From positions 124,001 through 188,000 of the forward strand of contig NZ_VTHK01000014.1 of assembly GCF_009765355.1 (NCBI RefSeq): a DNA stretch of 64,000 bases, read 5' to 3'. Position numbers and translations under genes: made by a program. Below are positions 17,274 through 25,811 of this stretch, piece by piece; position 1 is the stretch's first letter, and each line of letters starts with the position of its first letter. The notes below the pieces were generated by a model, which did not search any database, had not been told where the DNA came from, and saw nothing but the letters and a program-made list of their open reading frames with translations. This stretch comes from Amycolatopsis anabasis. Lineage in GTDB: Bacteria; Actinomycetota; Actinomycetes; Mycobacteriales; Pseudonocardiaceae.

Positions 17274-17705
17274 CTAGCTGCGAAAGGTGATCGGGATGAG
17301 GCCGGCGTCCAGGCTGCCGATCGCGCTGAACGCGGCCGGGGTCAGATCCATCAGCCGGTTGGTGGCGCACTTGCCGCCGCAGCACTTCTTCTCGCCGCAC
17401 CGGCGGTCGGTGTCCGGGCCGCAGTCGGCGATCTTCACCGCGATTTCCTTGGTGCCGCACAGGTGCTGCACGTAGAACGTGTGCCCGCAGCCGCGCCGCG
17501 CGAGGGTGTCGCCGCACCGGTCCGGGCGGGTGATGTCGAAACAGCCCTGCGAGGCGTTCGGCCAGGCGCAGTGGTAGCTGCCGGACCGGCAGTTGCCGCA
17601 CGCGCCGCCGCCCGCGGAACTGCACCGGCCCCAGGCCGGACCGCAGCAGAACCAGGACGCTTCGCTGTTCGCCGCGGCGAACGCGCCGATTTCCTGTGTA
17701 GACAA
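17274..17705 (-). CDS. Cysteine-rich protein with double-psi beta-barrel (barwin-like) domain
   Basis: I start it at TTG 17705, because AAGGGAG lies six bases before it; upstream GTG/ATG codons would overlap the previous gene and lack a ribosome site. The protein has 143 residues and 15 cysteines, including pairs WFCCG and KKCCGGKC. The C-terminal part matches a double-psi beta-barrel of the barwin/expansin type: VKIADCGP, then MDLTPAAFSAIG. No Sec or Tat signal is visible, which is odd for so many cysteines. A gene for a MauE-like protein lies downstream. I considered a methylamine dehydrogenase light chain, but the barrel motifs fit better. Confidence 0.7.
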   Translation of the reverse strand: MSTQEIGAFAAANSEASWFCCGPAWGRCSSAGGGACGNCRSGSYHCAWPNASQGCFDITRPDRCGDTLARRGCGHTFYVQHLCGTKEIAVKIADCGPDTDRRCGEKKCCGGKCATNRLMDLTPAAFSAIGSLDAGLIPITFRS

Positions 17706-17719
17706 CGATTTCTCCCTTC

Positions 17720-18928
17720 TCATGTGCACTTCGGGGCCACCGGGCTGTTCGACCCGGTCTTCAGATACGTGTCGGAGATGTAGTGCCCCGGGCCGATCCG
17801 GTCCCAGATCCTGCTGGTGCCCAGGGGGCCGGTGACCGAGTCACCCTCCACGTAGCACTCGACGATGACCTGCGCGTAGTTCGCGGCGAAGCCCTTGATC
17901 GCCGCGCTCGTGCTGGCGCTCGCGCGCACGTTCAGCGGGTCGCCCGCGGTGGTGACCACCCCGGTCGGGCCGGAGCCGGTCCACAGGTAGGTGACGTTCA
18001 CCCAGGCGTTGTCGGTGAGCTTGAGGCCGTCCCAGAACGTGCCGTCCGCGATGTCGATCCCGGCCGGGTTTCCCACCTTGCGCCCGGAGTCGTCCCGGCC
18101 GCCGTGATACCCGTCCTGGTAGGCGGCCTGCGCCTCCGGTTTGCCCTGCGGCAGGTCCTTCCACATCTGGCGTTCGGCCGACGGGTTCCAGTAGTCGTCC
18201 TTGATGTTCCACGGCCCCTTCTCCCAGACCGGGGCGTACTCGCAGCGGCTGTTGTCGGTCCGGCACACCCGGGCGGTGTAGGTGCCGGTGCCCTTGGGGG
18301 ACAGCGACTTGCCCGACGGGAAGGAGACGAAGTGGTCCCGGGCGGTGATCACGTGGCCGTTGGCCGTGGTGCCGCCGACCAGGCCCTCGCGGGTGCCGAA
18401 GACCCGATAGGTGCGGGGTGCGGCGGCGAGCGCGGTCCGCGCGGCCGGGATCTCGTCGGCGGTGAAGCGGACCTGGTCCAGGCGGGGGAAGGCCGCGGCC
18501 GCGTGCAGGGTCAGGCGCGTTTGGACGGACGTGACCGGCTGGGGGAGCAGGGCGGGATCCGCCCCGGCGGGCAGCCATTCGGTCCAGTCGTCGCCCCCGG
18601 TCCGGCCGCGCACGTCCACCTCGACGGCGGCGCCGTCCGGGGTGTTCGCGGTGATCTCCGCGCTGATCCGGTTGACCGGGCGGTCCAGTGTTCGTTCGGG
18701 GAGCAGGAGATATCCTTCGGTGCCGGTTCCCAGTGTGGCCGGGTGATGTTCGGCCAGGGTGAGCGCGCCGCCTTCGGAGCGGACGTTCACGTCATCATTG
18801 TCTACTGTGGATAGATCCGCCTGCCAGGAACTCGGGTTCGGCGTGGCGTGCGCGATTCCCGGGATTCCGGGGAGGGCGAGCAGGGCCAGGGACAGCAGGG
18901 CTGCGGATCTTCTGCGGGTCCGGGACAT
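17720..18928 (-). CDS. Secreted protein with C-terminal SH3-like domain
   Basis: 402 residues with a Sec signal peptide (about 1-28, cleavage near IAHA). Residues 30-175 are beta-rich with no family I recognise. Residues 185-320 contain YRVFGTREGLVGGTT and a Trp/Tyr-rich segment. The last 80 residues are a bacterial SH3-like domain (GDPLNVRASASTSAAIKGF) with two cysteines. That domain is closely similar to the mature protein encoded at 22187-22846, including GPLGTSRIWD and the final VAPKC. It is probably extracellular and wall-associated. It is first in the minus-strand cluster with the cysteine-rich protein. Confidence 0.75.
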   Translation of the reverse strand: MSRTRRRSAALLSLALLALPGIPGIAHATPNPSSWQADLSTVDNDDVNVRSEGGALTLAEHHPATLGTGTEGYLLLPERTLDRPVNRISAEITANTPDGAAVEVDVRGRTGGDDWTEWLPAGADPALLPQPVTSVQTRLTLHAAAAFPRLDQVRFTADEIPAARTALAAAPRTYRVFGTREGLVGGTTANGHVITARDHFVSFPSGKSLSPKGTGTYTARVCRTDNSRCEYAPVWEKGPWNIKDDYWNPSAERQMWKDLPQGKPEAQAAYQDGYHGGRDDSGRKVGNPAGIDIADGTFWDGLKLTDNAWVNVTYLWTGSGPTGVVTTAGDPLNVRASASTSAAIKGFAANYAQVIVECYVEGDSVTGPLGTSRIWDRIGPGHYISDTYLKTGSNSPVAPKCT

Positions 18929-19076
18929 GCCGGGGGATTCCTTCCGCCATTCGAGTGGGTCGGTAACCGGGCGTGCCGATACCTGGCGGATTGTGCGAGC
19001 ACGATGTACACGATCGATACAAAACGCGCTGTTCTCGTCCCCGGGAAATGACAGTCCGGAATGGGAAAGTGAACGG

Positions 19077-22040
19077 TCAGGCGGTGGTCGCGATATGCGG
19101 GCGTTTGCGTTTCGGGCGGGCGGGTTTCGCGCCCGGCGCCAGTTGCCGCAGGCGGGCGGCGACCGCCGATTCCTGCGGCTGGGCGGGCAGTTCCCGCCAG
19201 ATCATCAGGGCGCGTTCGTAGTAGGCGCGGGAGCGTTCGGGCTGGTTCAGGATCTGGTGCAGTTCGCCGAGCAGTTCGGCGACCTCCGCCTCGGACCGCC
19301 GGTCGCCGTTGCGCCGGTGCACGCGGAGCGAATTGACCAGCAGCAACTGGGCGTGCGCGAGATCCCCGCTGCACAGGCACAGCTCGCCCAGGCTCTGGTG
19401 GGCGTACCCGACGCAGTGGTCGTCGCCGAGTTCGTCGAAGATCGCGATCGCCCGGTCCAGGTGTTCCCGCGCCTGGCCGAGGTTGCCCTTGCGCTGGTGC
19501 AGCATGGCCAGCCGCTTCAGCGCGTGGGCTTCGCGATGCCGGTCGCCGATGGCCGCGGACAGCTCGTACGCGTCGGAGAACCACCGCCCGGCCGCGGCGT
19601 AGCAGCCCAGCCCGAGCCAGGCCGCGCCCACGCCGATTCGCGCGACCGCCTCGCCGTGCCGGTCCCCGGCCGCGCGGAACAGTTCCAGGGCCGCCTGGCA
19701 GCGGTCCAGCGCGCGTTTGAACCGGCCCTGGAAGCGCAGCGCGGTGCTCACCCCGGCCAGCGCGATCGCGGCGCCCCGCTGGTCCCCGGCCTGCCCGAAC
19801 AGCCGGTGCGATTCGTCGAACGCGGCCAGCGCCTCCTGGTAGGTGTCCTGGTACACGTGGATCTGCCCGAGGTTGCGCAGCACGATCGCCTGGCCGCGCA
19901 GCTCGCCGGTGCGGCGCACGGCGGCCAGCGCGATCGCGTGCGTGTGCTGCCAGTCGTCGTGGTGGCCGCGCAGATCGAAGTACGGGGTGCACGCGATGGC
20001 CAGCCGCCAGGCCAGCTCGTCCAGCCGGAACTGCGCGGCGAGCGCGATCGCGGCGACCGCGGTGCGCCGCTCGGCTTCGAACCACGCCGTCGGATCGGCG
20101 AGCAGGCCGTCCGCGCCCGCGGGCCGCCAGGCGCCGTCGGCCGGGCCGACCGAGATCTGCCCGAAGAAGTGGATCGGAATGCGTTCGGCCGCGTCCGTGG
20201 CGAGCGAGAGGTAGCCCTCGAGCAGGCGGCGCACCGCCTCCCGGCGATCGCCCTCGGGGGTGCGCTCGGCCTGTTCGGCGGCGAAGCAGCGCAGCAGATC
20301 GTGCAGCCGGTACCGCGGCTGGCCGGTCGCGTCCGAACTGACCAGCTCCACCAGGTGCGCGTCCACCAGCAGGTCCAGCACGTCGTCGGCCTCGGTCCGG
20401 TCGAGCAGCGCGGCCACCGCCCAGCCCGGGAACTGCATCGGGCCCAGCGTGCCGAGCGCGCGGAACGCCCGGGCCGCTTCGTCCGGAAGCTGGTCGTAGC
20501 TCAGGGCCACGCTGGCGCGCACCGCGAGGTCGCCGACCCGCAGTTCGTCCAGCCGCCGGTGCTCGCCGCGCAGCCGGTCGGCCAGCATGCGCAGCGTCCA
20601 CGCGGGGCGGTGGCTCAGTTTGGCCCCGGCCACCCGGATCGCCAGCGGCAGGTACCCGCACGAACGCAGGATCGCCGCGGCGCTGTCGGGTTCGGCGAGC
20701 ATCCGCTCCGGGCCGACGATGCCCGCGAGCAACCGCTCGGCCTCGCCCTCGGGCAGCACGTCGACGTCGACCGGCCGCGCGCCCTCCAGATCGGGCATCC
20801 GGGCGCGGCTGGTGACCAGGACCGCGCAGCCGCCGCTGCCCGGCAGCAGCGGGCGCACCTGGGCCGCGTTCGCCGCGTCGTCCAGGACCACGCACAACCG
20901 TCTTCGGGCGAGCCGCGACCGCAGCAGCGCGGATCGTTCCGCCTGGGTGCGCGGCATGGCGGCGTCCGGGACGCCGAGCGCGTGCAGCAGTTCGGGCAGC
21001 ACGTCCATCGGGGTGCGCGGGCTGGCCGAGGTGCCGCCGAGATCCAGGTGCAGCTGGCCGTCCGGGAATTCGGCGCGCACCGCGTGAGCGACCCGGACCG
21101 CGATGGTCGATTTGCCCACCCCCGGCGCGCCGGACAGCACGGTGACCGCCGGGACACCGCGTTCGCGGCGTGCCCGCAGCAGTGCGACCAGTTCGTCCAC
21201 GAGATCGTCGCGGCCGGTGAAATCGGGCAGGTCCAGCGGGAGCTGGCAGACCGGGAACGGGGCGGCGGGCTGGGCGGCCGGTTTGCCCGGCCCGCCCAGC
21301 TGGGCGCGGAGTTTGCGGAGCTGGGCGCCGGGTTGCGCGTTCAGTTCGTCCCGCAGGATGCGCTCCACCTGGGCGTAGGCCTGCAGCGCCTCGGCCTTCC
21401 GGCCGCTCGCGTCGAGCGCGACGATCAGCTGCGACCAGAGTTCCTCGCGCAGCGGGTGATCGGCGAGCAGGCCGCGCAGTTCGACGATCGCGTCGTGGTA
21501 CTCGCCGAGTTCGATCCGCACGCGCAGCCGGAGTTCCCGCACGGACAGCCGCAGTTCGGACAGCCGCGCGCACGTCGAGGTCCAGCTGTAGCTGTGCGGG
21601 AGGTCCTCGAGGATCTCGCCGCGCCACAGCGCCTCGGCGCGGTCGAGCAGTTCCAGCGCGCACTTCGGTTCCCCGGCGGCCAGCGCGCGCTGGGCGCGTG
21701 CCGCCAACTCGGTGAACGCGGTCATGTCGAGTTCGTCCGGCGCCGCGGTGAGGATGTAACCCGAGGACCGGCTCTGGATTCGATCGGTCAGTTCCTCGTC
21801 GACTTCTGCCAGGCGCCGGCGCAGGGAATGCACATAGGTCCGGATGTTCGCCGCCGCGGAACGCGGTGCGGTGGTGGGCCACAGCACGTCGACGAGCTGG
21901 TCGGTGGAGACCGTCACGCCCGCCTGGAGCAGGAGCGCGGCCAGCAGCACGCGCGGTTTGGGCCCGCCGAGAGGCAATGACCGTCCGGCCACCTCGACCT
22001 CAAGCGGCCCCAAAACGCGAAAAGAAATCGCAGTCACCAT
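19077..22040 (-). CDS. AfsR/SARP-type transcriptional regulator (BTAD, NB-ARC, TPR)
   Basis: 987 residues from ATG at 22040. Order of domains: OmpR-like winged helix (about 8-95, FRVLGPLEVEV), bacterial transcriptional activator domain (about 100-245), NB-ARC ATPase with P-loop SGAPGVGKST near residue 300, and C-terminal TPR helices (about 640-960). This is the AfsR architecture of large SARP regulators that activate secondary metabolism or developmental genes after nucleotide-dependent assembly. It lies between two gene groups encoding SH3-like secreted paralogues, which are its most likely targets. The target operators are not identified. Confidence 0.92.
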   Translation of the reverse strand: MVTAISFRVLGPLEVEVAGRSLPLGGPKPRVLLAALLLQAGVTVSTDQLVDVLWPTTAPRSAAANIRTYVHSLRRRLAEVDEELTDRIQSRSSGYILTAAPDELDMTAFTELAARAQRALAAGEPKCALELLDRAEALWRGEILEDLPHSYSWTSTCARLSELRLSVRELRLRVRIELGEYHDAIVELRGLLADHPLREELWSQLIVALDASGRKAEALQAYAQVERILRDELNAQPGAQLRKLRAQLGGPGKPAAQPAAPFPVCQLPLDLPDFTGRDDLVDELVALLRARRERGVPAVTVLSGAPGVGKSTIAVRVAHAVRAEFPDGQLHLDLGGTSASPRTPMDVLPELLHALGVPDAAMPRTQAERSALLRSRLARRRLCVVLDDAANAAQVRPLLPGSGGCAVLVTSRARMPDLEGARPVDVDVLPEGEAERLLAGIVGPERMLAEPDSAAAILRSCGYLPLAIRVAGAKLSHRPAWTLRMLADRLRGEHRRLDELRVGDLAVRASVALSYDQLPDEAARAFRALGTLGPMQFPGWAVAALLDRTEADDVLDLLVDAHLVELVSSDATGQPRYRLHDLLRCFAAEQAERTPEGDRREAVRRLLEGYLSLATDAAERIPIHFFGQISVGPADGAWRPAGADGLLADPTAWFEAERRTAVAAIALAAQFRLDELAWRLAIACTPYFDLRGHHDDWQHTHAIALAAVRRTGELRGQAIVLRNLGQIHVYQDTYQEALAAFDESHRLFGQAGDQRGAAIALAGVSTALRFQGRFKRALDRCQAALELFRAAGDRHGEAVARIGVGAAWLGLGCYAAAGRWFSDAYELSAAIGDRHREAHALKRLAMLHQRKGNLGQAREHLDRAIAIFDELGDDHCVGYAHQSLGELCLCSGDLAHAQLLLVNSLRVHRRNGDRRSEAEVAELLGELHQILNQPERSRAYYERALMIWRELPAQPQESAVAARLRQLAPGAKPARPKRKRPHIATTA

Positions 22041-22186
22041 TACCACCCCAGTGGTGAGGAGCCCTGATGAAACCGGATGGTAGGTCCGATGCGTACTGAT
22101 TGCTAGCGCCGTTGGTATGTCCAGACGGTAAACGCTCGGTACGCCATTTGTATGGATCGTGTACACGAGTGGGTGACGCTGAACGT

Positions 22187-22846
22187 ATGGCGCGCTCACT
22201 GATCCGCAGATTGTGCTCGCAAGCGGCGGTGGTGCTGCTTGCCGCGACCGGGTTTCTGCTGGTCGGCATGGGTGTGGCGAGCGCCGCCGAGGGGACCGTG
22301 CAGACCGCCGGCGATCCGCTGAATGTGCGTCGCGCACCCAGCACCAGCGCGACCGCGGTGCGCACGGTCGCGAATGGCACCAAAGTCGTCATTGACTGTC
22401 AAACGACGGGATCTTCGGTGCAAGGGCCACTGGGCACCACGACGATCTGGGATTACGTCCCCGCGCTCGGCGGCTACATTTCCGACGCCTACGTGCGGAC
22501 CGGCTCCGACCAGCGCGTCGCCCCGGACTGCGGGGTGGGCACCGGCAGCGCCGCGTGCTCCGCCGGGACCTGCGCGGCGGAAGGCCAGTTCCGCTCGTCG
22601 GACGCGCACTTCCTGGTCTACGACCGCGCCGCCGACGGCAAGTCGGCCGTGGTCGCGTACTGGCTCGCCGGGGGCGCGGGCCCGCTCTACGCCTGGAATT
22701 CCGGCGGCAACGGCACGCACACCGACCGCCCGGCGAACGTCGGCAAGGGCGGCTGGGTCTTCTACAAGGTCTGCGTCGCGAACTACTCGGCGACCAATCC
22801 CGTGCTCGAGTCCTGCAGCCCCGGTCTCACCGACTACGCCGCCTGA
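22187..22846 (+). CDS. Secreted SH3-like protein, paralogue of the 402-residue protein
   Basis: 219 residues from ATG at 22187 (a GTG five codons upstream is possible). A Sec signal peptide ends near ASA. The mature N-terminal half is an SH3-like domain (GDPLNVRRAPSTSATAVRTV, GPLGTTTIWDYV, VAPDC). It aligns with the C-terminal domain of the protein encoded at 17720-18928. The second half is Gly/Ser-rich with four cysteines and ends in LTDYAA. It is divergent from the SARP gene and followed after 18 bases by a PhoD-type gene. Confidence 0.78.
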   Translation: MARSLIRRLCSQAAVVLLAATGFLLVGMGVASAAEGTVQTAGDPLNVRRAPSTSATAVRTVANGTKVVIDCQTTGSSVQGPLGTTTIWDYVPALGGYISDAYVRTGSDQRVAPDCGVGTGSAACSAGTCAAEGQFRSSDAHFLVYDRAADGKSAVVAYWLAGGAGPLYAWNSGGNGTHTDRPANVGKGGWVFYKVCVANYSATNPVLESCSPGLTDYAA

Positions 22847-22864
22847 TTCGGAGGTTCTGCGGAA

Positions 22865-24421
22865 ATGGCCCAGGTCAACAGGCGTCTGGTGCTGCTCGGC
22901 GGGCTCGCCGCGGCGGCCACCGGCGCGGTCGCGCTGCCGTCGTCGCTCCCGTCCTGGGCCAGCGCGCGGACTTCCGCCGCGGCTCCGGCGATCGGTGATC
23001 CGTTCCAGCTCGGCGTCGCCTCGGGCGATCCGCTGCCCGACGGCGTGGTGCTGTGGACCCGCCTGGCCCCGGCGCCGCTGAACCCGGACGGCTTCGGCGG
23101 CATGCCCGACGCCACCTACGACGTGGACTGGGAACTGGCCGCCGATGCCCAGTTCACCTCGATCGTCCAGCGGGGCACGGTGGCCACCACCCGGGCGCAG
23201 GCGCACAGCGTGCACGTCGAACCGACCGGCCTCGAACCCGGCCGCGAGTACTTCTACCGCTTCCGGTCGGCGGGTTTCCTGTCCCCGGTGGGCCGCACGC
23301 GCACCGCACCGGCCATCGGCGCCGCGGTCAACCAGCTCAAGTACTGCTTCACCTCTTGCCAGCACTGGGAGGAGGGCTGGTACCACGCGCACCGCGGGAT
23401 CACCGCCGACCACCCCGATCTGGTGCTGTTCCTCGGCGACTACATCTACGAGAAACCGTCCGGGCGCGGGCCGGAGCTGAAGGTGCGCGGGCTCGCGGTG
23501 CCGCAGGACACCACCACGCTCGCGCTCTACCGCGCCCGGCACGGTCAGCACAAGACCGACCGCGACCTGCAGGCCGCGCACGCGGTCGCGCCGTGGCTCG
23601 CGGTCTTCGACGACCACGAGGTGATGAACAACTGGAACGCCACCACCAGCCCGGCCCCGGCCGCGCGCAAGGCCGCCGCGTTCCAGGCGTTCTACGAGCA
23701 CATGCCGATCCGGTCGACCGCGAAGCCCAGCGGCGCGACCATCCAGCTGTACCGGCAGTTCCTATGGGGCAACCTCGCGCGCTTCCACATGATGGACACG
23801 CGGCAGTACCGCAGCGCGCAGGCGACCGACAACAACTGCACCACCATGCGCGATCCGAAGCGCACGATCACCGGCAGCATGCAGGAGCAGTGGCTGCTCA
23901 AGGCGTTCGAGACGCACCCGGCCACCTGGGACTTCCTCGGCCAGCAGGTGTTCTTCGCGCAGCGCGACGGCGACGGTTCGAAGACCACGTGCGAGAACAA
24001 CGATTCCTGGGACGGCTACCAGGGATCGCGGGATCGGATCACCCGGGGCTGGGTCGACCGCAAGGTGCCCAATCCGATCGTGCTGACCGGGGACGTGCAC
24101 CGGCACTGGGCCGCCGATCTGCGCCAGGACTACTGGGACCACAGCGATCCGATCGTCGGCTCGGAATTGGTCACCACGTCGGTGACCAGCACCAGCGCCG
24201 GGGCGTCCCCGCCCAGCTCCACCTGGTACTCCCGCAATCCGCACGTCAAGTACTGCCAGGGGGAACGCGGCTACGTGCGGGTCACCGCGACGCCTGCCCA
24301 GCTGAAGGCCGACTTCGTCACGGTGTCCAACGCGTTGGAGCGGGATCCGGCGAAGGTGACGATCGGCGCTGATGCCACCTTCGTGGTCCAGGCGGGGCGT
24401 CCCGGGCTGCAGCGGGTCTAG
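22865..24421 (+). CDS. PhoD-family alkaline phosphatase/phosphodiesterase
   Basis: 518 residues with a Tat signal (NRRLVLLGG, hydrophobic run to about residue 35). A PhoD-type N-terminal domain (about 40-130) precedes the metallophosphatase domain. Metal-site motifs are FLGDYIYE, FDDHEVMNNW and LTGDVHRHWAADL. PhoD enzymes are Tat-exported, Ca/Fe-dependent phosphodiesterases or phosphatases that scavenge phosphate. It lies 18 bases after the SH3-like gene and one base before the convergent TetR gene. No Pho box was identified. Confidence 0.92.
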   Translation: MAQVNRRLVLLGGLAAAATGAVALPSSLPSWASARTSAAAPAIGDPFQLGVASGDPLPDGVVLWTRLAPAPLNPDGFGGMPDATYDVDWELAADAQFTSIVQRGTVATTRAQAHSVHVEPTGLEPGREYFYRFRSAGFLSPVGRTRTAPAIGAAVNQLKYCFTSCQHWEEGWYHAHRGITADHPDLVLFLGDYIYEKPSGRGPELKVRGLAVPQDTTTLALYRARHGQHKTDRDLQAAHAVAPWLAVFDDHEVMNNWNATTSPAPAARKAAAFQAFYEHMPIRSTAKPSGATIQLYRQFLWGNLARFHMMDTRQYRSAQATDNNCTTMRDPKRTITGSMQEQWLLKAFETHPATWDFLGQQVFFAQRDGDGSKTTCENNDSWDGYQGSRDRITRGWVDRKVPNPIVLTGDVHRHWAADLRQDYWDHSDPIVGSELVTTSVTSTSAGASPPSSTWYSRNPHVKYCQGERGYVRVTATPAQLKADFVTVSNALERDPAKVTIGADATFVVQAGRPGLQRV

Positions 24422-24422
24422 G

Positions 24423-25112
24423 TCAGCCTCCGAGCGGTTGGGGTTGCAGGGGTGCGCCGGCGGACAGCGTCGCGTCGCACATCTCCCGGGCGATCTCGGT
24501 GATCGACTTGGAGGTGTCGCGAACCCACCAGTACAGGGATTCGCGCGCGAGGGACTGGGCCGCGTTCGCCAGCGCGAGCGGCCGCGGGTCGGACGACACG
24601 TCCGCGCCCCAGCGGCTGCAGAGCAGCTCGGCGAACCGGTGCTTCATTTCGAACGAGTGCCGGTTGATCTGGTAGCTCATCTCCGGGCTGGCCGAGACCA
24701 CGCGCATCATGTTGCGCATGCCGTTGCGGATCTCGCCGTCGATGTCGGGCGAGTCGAACGACCGCACGTAGGTGCCGGGCAGGCACACGCTGACCGAGCG
24801 CAGCAGCGACTCCTCCCGCGGCCGCGCGGCGACCAGCATGGCGAGGTTCTCGCAGAGCGTCCGCCAGGTGCCGGTGATCAGGCTCTCCTTGGACGGGTAG
24901 TACCGGAAGAAGGTGCGTTCCGACACGCCCGCGGCCTCCGCGATGTCGGCCACGGTGGTGTGCGCCATGCCGCGCTCGGCGAACAGCCTCATCGCCGAGC
25001 ACCACAGGGCGGTGCGGGTGCGTTGCTTCTTCTGCTGCCGCAGGCCGGTCGGCCGGGGTGGCCGGTTCCTGGTCAGGCCTGGCGGCGCCGGGGGACGGTG
25101 TTCTGGCGTCAT
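24423..25112 (-). CDS. TetR-family transcriptional regulator
   Basis: 229 residues. After an Arg/Pro-rich N-terminal extension of about 28 residues comes the TetR helix-turn-helix (about 32-78: TTVADIAEAAGVSERTFFRYYPSKESL). The ligand domain has the pattern of MftR-like C-terminal domains. The Shine-Dalgarno GGGAG is inside a 20-base inverted repeat that abuts the start codon, suggesting autoregulation. It converges with the PhoD gene; its targets are unknown. Confidence 0.88.
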   Translation of the reverse strand: MTPEHRPPAPPGLTRNRPPRPTGLRQQKKQRTRTALWCSAMRLFAERGMAHTTVADIAEAAGVSERTFFRYYPSKESLITGTWRTLCENLAMLVAARPREESLLRSVSVCLPGTYVRSFDSPDIDGEIRNGMRNMMRVVSASPEMSYQINRHSFEMKHRFAELLCSRWGADVSSDPRPLALANAAQSLARESLYWWVRDTSKSITEIAREMCDATLSAGAPLQPQPLGG

Positions 25113-25130
25113 TTCAGTGCTCCCTGAAAT
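25111..25130. promoter_or_regulatory. Inverted repeat over the TetR start codon
   Basis: ATTTCAG and CTGAAAT are perfect 7-base arms separated by 6 bases. The repeat covers the ribosome binding site and reaches the ATG of the TetR gene, so it could be an autoregulatory operator or an mRNA hairpin. Confidence 0.5.
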
Positions 25131-25320
25131 CTGGCAGCGGGGCGTCTCCGAATGTCCTTCGGCGATGTCGTCTTCAACGAGCCGTCGGCCACTTTGGTAC
25201 GGGCGTCCAGATTGCCACTGCGTAAAGAATCGGCAAGCCCCCTGAATGGGGGAGACTCACTTCACAGGAGGGTGACGGGAACTTTTTCGGTGACGCCGTG
25301 AAATTGTTTATTCAAACTAA

Positions 25321-25731
25321 CTACTGGGCGGCGGATTCCCGGACGGGTACCGCCGTCGCGGTGAGTGGCGGGCGCGGGCCGCGCGGCAGCGTAGTGGCCA
25401 GGCGGTAGCAGGCCAGCAACCGGAGTCCGGTCCACTCGCCGATGGTCCAGTCGGCGGTCGTGGCGGGCGGTCGCCAGCCGCTCTCGGCGGCGGCGCGGCG
25501 GACGTCGTGGGCATGGCTCGCCAGCAGGACCAGGTTGGAAACCGGCTCCGGGCGCCGGACGAGTTCCTGCTCACACCGCACCTCGTCGGCGACCGCGCGC
25601 AGGTGCCGTTCGAACTCGTGACGCAGCGGTTCCTGCTGCGCGAGCGCGGTCCAGCCGGAGGCGAGCCGCAGCTCGATCGCGGACAACCAGCGACGCGCGG
25701 ACCGGTCCGCGAGCAAATCCACCCAGGCCAT
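25321..25731 (-). CDS. Small helical protein, possibly DUF6401-like
   Basis: 136 residues, ATG start. Helical, Arg- and Ala-rich, no signal peptide or membrane segment. The opening (LADRSARRWLSAIELRLASG) and a central DVRRAAAESG-GW region resemble DUF6401 proteins often seen near actinobacterial biosynthesis genes; this match is from memory and weak. About 208 bases upstream of the TetR start are AT-richer and hold no gene. Function unknown. Confidence 0.6.
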   Translation of the reverse strand: MAWVDLLADRSARRWLSAIELRLASGWTALAQQEPLRHEFERHLRAVADEVRCEQELVRRPEPVSNLVLLASHAHDVRRAAAESGWRPPATTADWTIGEWTGLRLLACYRLATTLPRGPRPPLTATAVPVRESAAQ

Positions 25732-25811
25732 ACCCGATCATCCACCGCGTAGTCGCGTCATCGCCATCGGTAACCGCGAAGTCAGCCCTGACGGGGTACT
25801 CCTAACGTGTG

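Noticed and set aside
17274..17705. Methylamine dehydrogenase light chain, suggested by the MauE-like neighbour and many cysteines
   Set aside because: The C-terminal motifs DCGP and DLTPAAFSAIG fit a double-psi barrel, and no large subunit, MauD or MauG gene is present.
18759..21980. 1073-codon plus-strand open frame
   Set aside because: Antisense to the SARP regulator, whose domains are unmistakable; the product is repetitive and resembles no protein.
19077..24421. Antibiotic biosynthesis cluster under the SARP regulator
   Set aside because: No polyketide synthase, NRPS, RiPP or terpene genes lie nearby; neighbours are secreted or envelope proteins and a phosphatase.
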